DNA of 64,000 nt from Limnohabitans sp. Rim47 (GTDB taxonomy: Bacteria > Pseudomonadota > Gammaproteobacteria > Burkholderiales > Burkholderiaceae_C), in assembly GCF_001517545.1 (NCBI RefSeq), contig NZ_FBYA01000002.1, forward strand, positions 266,558-330,557. Direction: 5' to 3'. The notes below the pieces were generated by a model, which made no database searches, was not told where the DNA came from, and saw only the letters and a list, made by a program, of their open reading frames with translations. The stretch's first letter is position 1. Every line of letters starts with the position of its first letter. The translations under genes were made by a program, and so were the position numbers. Positions 59,945-64,000 of this stretch are shown here, in pieces.

Positions 59945-60394
59945 TCAGGACTTCAGCAGCAGCCCATCGGCATCGAGCACACGCACCTGAATCGGGATGC
60001 CCTGACCCACACTTTGGGTGACCGTGCAAAAGCCCTCGAACTGGCCCAGCACACGCTCCAGCTGCTCCAGCTTGGCGGCGCTCACCCCCAAGTGCAAAGT
60101 GGCTACCATCTCCAGCACGCGCATGCGGCCTTCGGCATTTCGGCCCACCTGGGCTTGCACTTGGCAGCGAAGAGGTTCGGGTTCTTGCTTGAATTTGCGC
60201 AGGGCAAACAGCAGCGAATCGCTCAGGCAATTGCCCACCGACGCACACAACAACTGCACGGGCGAGGGGCCTTGGCCTGTCCCCAAAGGCGCGGGCTCGT
60301 CGCTGGTCAATACGGGCATGCTGTCGTCAAAGCGAATGTCAAAACGGTAATCTTGTTGTTGGGTCAATGTGACCGTGATCAGTTTTTCGGTCAT
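59945..60394 (-). CDS. OsmC-family thiol peroxidase
   Basis: This 149-residue OsmC-like protein has the conserved pair Cys56 (ASVGNCLSDSL) and Cys123 (FCTVTQSV), with an additional Cys50. OsmC/Ohr proteins reduce organic hydroperoxides, and some act on persulfides. It is 4 bp after the AhpD-like gene, in the same direction. Confidence 0.88.
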   Translation of the reverse strand: MTEKLITVTLTQQQDYRFDIRFDDSMPVLTSDEPAPLGTGQGPSPVQLLCASVGNCLSDSLLFALRKFKQEPEPLRCQVQAQVGRNAEGRMRVLEMVATLHLGVSAAKLEQLERVLGQFEGFCTVTQSVGQGIPIQVRVLDADGLLLKS

Positions 60395-60397
60395 GGC

Positions 60398-60751
60398 TCA
60401 GGCGTGCCCTGCTTGCAGGTCATCCCACGCCTTGACGGCTTCAGCCGCGTACATCAAGGCGGGGCCGCCGCCCATGTAGACGCACACAGCCAGCATTTCT
60501 TCGAGCTCGGCCCGGGTGGCCCCCAGCTTGATCAAGGCTTTGACGTGAAACCCGATGCAACCCGAGCAGCGCTGTGTGACCCCAATGGCCAGCGCCATCA
60601 GCTCTTTGTGCTTGGTGCTGAGCGCGCCCTCGGTCATGGCCGCCTGAGCCAGCTGGCCAAAGGCCTTCATGACATCCGGCTGGCTTTTGCGAAACGGAAC
60701 CAGGCATTCGTTGATGTCTTGCATCAGGCCGGGATGGTCAAAAGTGCTCAT
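60398..60751 (-). CDS. AhpD-like carboxymuconolactone decarboxylase family protein
   Basis: This 117-residue protein has the CxxC-x3-H motif RCSGCIGFHV (Cys62, Cys65, His69), the hallmark of AhpD-type peroxidases, and AIGVTQ and GATRAELEEML segments. The start at 60751 has the ribosome site AAAGGTGA. It is upstream of the OsmC gene and probably co-transcribed. The pair suggests peroxide or persulfide defence. Confidence 0.9.
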   Translation of the reverse strand: MSTFDHPGLMQDINECLVPFRKSQPDVMKAFGQLAQAAMTEGALSTKHKELMALAIGVTQRCSGCIGFHVKALIKLGATRAELEEMLAVCVYMGGGPALMYAAEAVKAWDDLQAGHA

Positions 60752-60865
60752 GGGCTTCACCTTTCATGTCGTGGCTACAAACTGAACGCCGTAAAGGCAA
60801 GCTTTTGCGCGTGCCCCAAGGCTTATATATAAGTATCAGTCTATATCTACAGGGTGCACCTGGAC

Positions 60866-60879
60866 TTGCCTTAGATCAA
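60866..60879. promoter_or_regulatory. Half-conserved FNR-like box
   Basis: TTGCCTTAGATCAA has one perfect half of TTGAT-N4-ATCAA. If the transcription start is 41.5 bp away on the minus strand, a TAGACT hexamer falls exactly in the -10 place before the AhpD-OsmC pair. Weak evidence. Confidence 0.3.
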
Positions 60880-60938
60880 GGCATTCACAGGAACAGCTCG
60901 CCCTTGACCAGCCCAGATGATGGGCTGGGTTTTCGCAC

Positions 60939-61361
60939 TCAGGGCTTGCTTGGAGCCAGAGAATCTTGCGGCTTGACCATGGGCCAGCCCCGCTTGGCCC
61001 ACTCGCTCATGCCGCCATTCACATAGCGAATGTTGGTGAAGCCCTGGTCTTTCAAAGCCTCGGTCACGGCCCGCGAACGATTTTGGGTATTGCAGATGAG
61101 CAAGACCGGCTGATCGGCTCGTTTAGGGATTTCGGCCACACGTTGCGCCACCTGACTCATGGGCAGCAAGACCACGCCTTGCGCCACGCCCGTGGCGTGC
61201 TCTTGCGGCTCGCGAATGTCGATCATCAACACCTTGCCCGCCTCATGCTCGGCACGGGCTTGCTCCAGCGATACATTCGGCAGCGCCGCTTCGGGGCCGC
61301 AAGCTTGCAGGGCGAGCGCGGCGGCCATCAGAAATACGAGGGGGAAAAATCGAGACAGCAT
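60939..61361 (-). CDS. Rhodanese lipoprotein
   Basis: This 140-residue protein is a predicted lipoprotein (leader MLSRFFPLVFLMAAALALQAC, lipobox Cys21) with one rhodanese domain. The catalytic Cys90 lies in LICNTQNRSRA and the CDC25-type entry is VLMIDIREPQEHATG. Exported sulfur transferases may handle persulfide or thiosulfate in the periplasm. It is the far flank of the sulfur island. Confidence 0.9.
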   Translation of the reverse strand: MLSRFFPLVFLMAAALALQACGPEAALPNVSLEQARAEHEAGKVLMIDIREPQEHATGVAQGVVLLPMSQVAQRVAEIPKRADQPVLLICNTQNRSRAVTEALKDQGFTNIRYVNGGMSEWAKRGWPMVKPQDSLAPSKP

Positions 61362-61449
61362 GATGGCAACATTCCAAAAAGTTTATAAGTCACGGCAAAT
61401 ATACTCAATTGATGACAAACCTGACTCAACCTTCTGAAAACACTTTTAA

Positions 61450-62073
61450 ATGAGCACTTTTCAAAATCCTCGACACACATGGAATCAACGCTTTGCGGCC
61501 GCGCACTATGTATTTGGCGAAGCACCCAATGCGTATTTGCAAACTCAAGCTGCCCACTTGGTAACGGGCACCGCGCTGGCCGTGGCCGATGGCGAAGGCC
61601 GCAACGGCGTTTGGCTAGCCCAGCAAGGCTTGCAAGTTGATGCGTTTGATTTTTCCGAAAATGCGATTCGCAAGGCGAAGGCCATGGCCAGCGGCCGACA
61701 TGTGAACGTGAATTTTGTCTGCAGCGACTGGCAGTCATTTGACTGGAAGCCCGCTCATTACGACAACGTCGTGGGCATCTTTTTCCAATTCGCAACGGCC
61801 GAGGAGCGGACCCAGTTGTTCGCCCGCTTGGACGCGAGCCTTAAGCCTGGCGGCACCTTGATCATTCAGGGCTACACCCCGAGTCAACTGAACTACAACA
61901 CGGGCGGCCCCGGCAAGCTGGACCATCTGTACGACGAAGCCCTGATGCAGGATGCTTTTGGGCACCTGGAAATTCTGGACCTTCGCACCTACGACGCCGA
62001 AATCACTGAGGGCACAGGACACAAAGGCATGTCAGGTCTGCTGGGATTAACAGCCCGCAAAGCCATTGACTGA
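61450..62073 (+). CDS. Class I SAM-dependent methyltransferase (TehB-like)
   Basis: This 207-residue protein has the SAM motif AVADGEGRNGVWLAQQG, acidic loop VDAFDFSENAI and FQFATAEERTQLFARLDASLKPGG. TehB-like enzymes methylate tellurite and selenite or thiol compounds. The substrate here is unknown. A thiol or sulfide methyltransferase would suit the neighbourhood, but that is conjecture. Confidence 0.88.
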   Translation: MSTFQNPRHTWNQRFAAAHYVFGEAPNAYLQTQAAHLVTGTALAVADGEGRNGVWLAQQGLQVDAFDFSENAIRKAKAMASGRHVNVNFVCSDWQSFDWKPAHYDNVVGIFFQFATAEERTQLFARLDASLKPGGTLIIQGYTPSQLNYNTGGPGKLDHLYDEALMQDAFGHLEILDLRTYDAEITEGTGHKGMSGLLGLTARKAID

Positions 62074-62081
62074 GCTGAGAG

Positions 62082-62492
62082 CTAAGCCTGCTTTTGCTTA
62101 GCGTCTTCAAGACTTTGGGCGTTTACAAGTTGCTTCAAACTGATGCTTTGAAGATCCTGCATCATTTTCTGATTCAGTTGCAGCCACAAACGATCGCTGA
62201 CCGAAGAAGCCTCACCAACTTGCAAGAAGGCATCCATTGGTTCCATGGCCAACACGATATCGGCAACACTGATCTGCTCAGCCTCCATGGCCAAGCTGTA
62301 ACCACCACCAGGGCCAATGGTGCTATCCACCAGATGAGATTGACGAAGCTTGCTGAAAATTTGCTCTAACCGTGTCTTGGTGATGTTGTGACGGGACTGA
62401 ATGGCAACCAAAGACACAGGGCCTTCGCATTCACGAAGCGCTACCTCAACCAAGGCTGTCACAGCCAGTTGGCTGCGCTTGCTCATTCGCAT
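62082..62492 (-). CDS. Rrf2-family regulator without cluster cysteines
   Basis: This 136-residue protein aligns with IscR: SQLAVTALVEVALRECEGPVSL, the winged HTH TKTRLEQIFSKLRQ, and GPGGGYSL. In IscR the 2Fe-2S ligands are three Cys in the loop after DA. Here that loop (AFLQVGEASSVSD) contains none. It is therefore a cluster-free Rrf2 protein whose signal is unknown. The start at 62492 has AAAAGG upstream. Confidence 0.85.
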   Translation of the reverse strand: MRMSKRSQLAVTALVEVALRECEGPVSLVAIQSRHNITKTRLEQIFSKLRQSHLVDSTIGPGGGYSLAMEAEQISVADIVLAMEPMDAFLQVGEASSVSDRLWLQLNQKMMQDLQSISLKQLVNAQSLEDAKQKQA

Positions 62493-62763
62493 AAAAAACC
62501 TTTTACCCCTTGAGCCGTTAAGCCTTGTGAATCCTCAAGCTGCGCGAACGGTAACGAAGCGCTGAGCTGCCACAGCTTCATTTCGCACGACATCAGTAAA
62601 CCCCCGACTGTCTGCACATGAATGATGCCTTTGTGTCTGCTGCATTGGTGAACATGAAAAAAAGGGGGCTCCGGTGAAAGAGCCCCCCAATCAGGGTATG
62701 AGTACCAAACACACCCCATAACTCAAACTATATAAGAGTTTACTTAATTAATTTTGGCTCACT
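62493..62763. other. Intergenic stretch between the aldolase gene and the Rrf2 gene
   Basis: These 271 bp hold the promoter of the Rrf2 gene and, at 62656-62687, the aldolase terminator. The remaining sequence contains no recognisable gene. Confidence 0.5.
62656..62687 (-). terminator. Terminator of the aldolase gene
   Basis: An 8-bp stem GGGGGCTC/GAGCCCCC with an 8-nt loop is followed on the minus strand by TTTTTTT. Confidence 0.85.
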
Positions 62764-63804
62764 TCATTTAGCGTACCGCGTCGCCATCAAATCCAAGCTG
62801 ACGGGCTTGATCTTGCTGGCGTGTCCAGCGCAACCAAACGCTTCGAAACGTGCTTTGACAATGCCTGCTGCGGCTTTTTTGGCCGCAGTCAGCGCTTTGC
62901 GCGGATCAAACTCCGAAGCTTGTTGAGCGAACAACTGGCGCATGGCCCCCGTCATGGCCAAACGAATATCGGTGTCGATGTTGACCTTGCGCACACCACT
63001 TTGGATGCCGCGCACAATCTCTTCAACGGGCACGCCATAAGTTTCTTTGATATCGCCACCGTATTGGCGAATGATTTGCAACCACTCTTGTGGCACGCTG
63101 GAGCTGCCATGCATCACCAAGTGGGTGTCAGGAATTGCTGCATGGATGGCGGCAATGCGGTCCATGGCCAGGATGTCACCTGTTGGCGGACGGGTGAATT
63201 TATAAGCACCATGGCTTGTACCGATGGCAATGGCCAAAGCATCCACACCGGTTTTCGCCACAAAGTCTTTGGCTTGGATCGGGTCGGTCAGCATCTGCTC
63301 ATGGCTGAGTTTGCCCTCAGCCCCCACGCCATCTTCTTCACCGGCTTCGCCCGTCTCCAACGAACCCAAGCAGCCCAGCTCGCCTTCAACCGACACCCCC
63401 ACGGCATGCGCCATGTCGCACACTTTTTGGGTCACCTCCACGTTGTACGCATAGCTTGCCGGGGTTTTGGCATCGGCCATGAGTGAGCCGTCCATCATCA
63501 CGCTGGAAAAACCCGAACGGATGGACTGTTGGCACTGTGCGGGCGTCGCACCGTGATCTTGGTGCAACACCACGGGTATGTCGGGGTGTGTCTCGATCGC
63601 AGCCAGCACCAGATGCCGCAAGTACGCCTCGCCCGCGTACTTTCGAGCCCCGGCAGAAGCTTGCAAGATGACCGGGCTGTCGGTGGCCTGTGCGGCCTCC
63701 ATGATGGCCTGGACCTGCTCCAGGTTGTTGACGTTAAATGCGGGGATGCCGTAGCCAAATTCGGCTGCGTGATCGAGGACTTGACGCAATGAAACCAATG
63801 CCAT
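62764..63804 (-). CDS. fba: Class II fructose-1,6-bisphosphate aldolase
   Basis: This 346-residue zinc enzyme cleaves fructose-1,6-bisphosphate to DHAP and GAP. Motifs are VVLHQDHGATPAQC (catalytic Asp and zinc His), DGSL, VEGELGCLG with the zinc Glu, and HGSSSVPQEW. It starts MALVSLRQVLDHAAE. It follows pgk after 39 bp, the common Burkholderiales glycolysis order. Confidence 0.97.
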   Translation of the reverse strand: MALVSLRQVLDHAAEFGYGIPAFNVNNLEQVQAIMEAAQATDSPVILQASAGARKYAGEAYLRHLVLAAIETHPDIPVVLHQDHGATPAQCQQSIRSGFSSVMMDGSLMADAKTPASYAYNVEVTQKVCDMAHAVGVSVEGELGCLGSLETGEAGEEDGVGAEGKLSHEQMLTDPIQAKDFVAKTGVDALAIAIGTSHGAYKFTRPPTGDILAMDRIAAIHAAIPDTHLVMHGSSSVPQEWLQIIRQYGGDIKETYGVPVEEIVRGIQSGVRKVNIDTDIRLAMTGAMRQLFAQQASEFDPRKALTAAKKAAAGIVKARFEAFGCAGHASKIKPVSLDLMATRYAK

Positions 63805-63843
63805 AAGGGTGTTCCTGAAAAAATAAATGTCGAAGAATGATGT

Positions 63844-64000
63844 TCAATCTGCCGCAGCGCGCTTGGCCAAGATCTCAAATGCGGGCAAGGTCTTGCCTTC
63901 GAGGATTTCGAGGAACGCGCCGCCACCTGTCGAGATGTAGCCCACCTGCTTTTCAATGCCATATTTGGCAATCGCCGCCAAGGTGTCACCACCGCCTGCG
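63844..64000 (-). CDS. pgk: Phosphoglycerate kinase, C-terminal part (5' outside the window)
   Basis: The last 52 codons are visible, reading AGGGDTLAAIAKYG and then VGYISTGGGAFLEILEGKTLP to a TGA at 63844-63846. GGGDT, STGGGAFLE and LEGKTLP are diagnostic of Pgk. The N-terminal part is outside the window. It precedes fba in the same direction. Confidence 0.93.
   Translation of the reverse strand, partial: AGGGDTLAAIAKYGIEKQVGYISTGGGAFLEILEGKTLPAFEILAKRAAAD

Noticed and set aside
41079..61361. The sulfur island as an integrative element at the tRNA
   Set aside because: No integrase and no second copy of the tRNA 3' end could be seen in the window, so integration is not claimed.
62483..62719. 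Minus-strand frame of 78 codons between the aldolase and Rrf2 genes
   Set aside because: It runs through the aldolase terminator hairpin and overlaps the Rrf2 start. There is no similarity.
63498..63992. Minus-strand frame of 164 codons at the window end
   Set aside because: It overlaps fba out of frame. The adjacent frame reads the C-terminal end of phosphoglycerate kinase, which is the real gene.

Overview
The window looks like a chromosomal segment of a Burkholderiales betaproteobacterium, most likely Comamonadaceae (a Limnohabitans- or Rhodoferax-like relative). This is inferred from gene content and order, since no marker gene could be searched. The evidence is two Bug-type receptors, the fmdB-DUF502-aspS cluster, the DUF971-ubiE-Tim44-ubiJ-ubiB ubiquinone cluster, hemA-prfA-prmC-grxD synteny and a complete sox cluster. 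GC is high and coding is dense. I see no integrase, transposase, phage gene, rRNA or CRISPR array.

Layout. 1-4743 (+): two Bug (TctC) receptors, the first cut by the window edge, then a sulfatase and a SulP anion transporter. 4898-10646 (-): an SbmA/BacA-like protein, then the train nudB, EEP phosphatase, clsB, folE, BLUF photoreceptor, DUF429. 10688-11891 (+): a degenerate ABC ATPase and a glycine-rich RRM protein. 12132-15041 (-): fmdB, DUF502, aspS. 15260-19364 (+): a polyamine ABC importer. 19394-27652 (-): the ubiquinone cluster behind a 1292-residue FAD/Fe-S dehydrogenase. 27923-33051 (+): ugpBAECQ for glycerol-3-phosphate, with a candidate Pho box and three REP-like hairpins inside the operon. 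33132-41153: a small membrane protein, hemA, prfA, prmC, grxD, a diheme cytochrome c, a MoxR/GNAT/VWA operon and tRNA-Arg(CCT).

The most interesting part is 41.2-61.4 kb, a sulfur island. After a decayed cyanophycinase beside the tRNA comes soxR-C-D-Y-Z-A-X-B-H on the minus strand, cut by three terminator-like hairpins. Upstream are a FadL-type porin, a DUF302 lipoprotein and two small cytochromes c. Next is a five-gene operon coding a full RND efflux system with a rhodanese and a DUF2892 membrane protein, the two halves of a YgaP-like protein carried as separate genes. It is controlled divergently by an ArsR regulator. A CsoR-family regulator, an OsmC protein, an AhpD-like protein and a rhodanese lipoprotein follow. 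Three thiol-containing regulators, two ArsR and one CsoR, each have a candidate palindromic operator nearby. I propose that the RND operon exports or detoxifies a reactive sulfur species made during sox activity. This is an inference that needs testing.

61450-64000 holds a methyltransferase, an Rrf2 regulator without cluster cysteines, class II fructose-bisphosphate aldolase and the C-terminal end of phosphoglycerate kinase.
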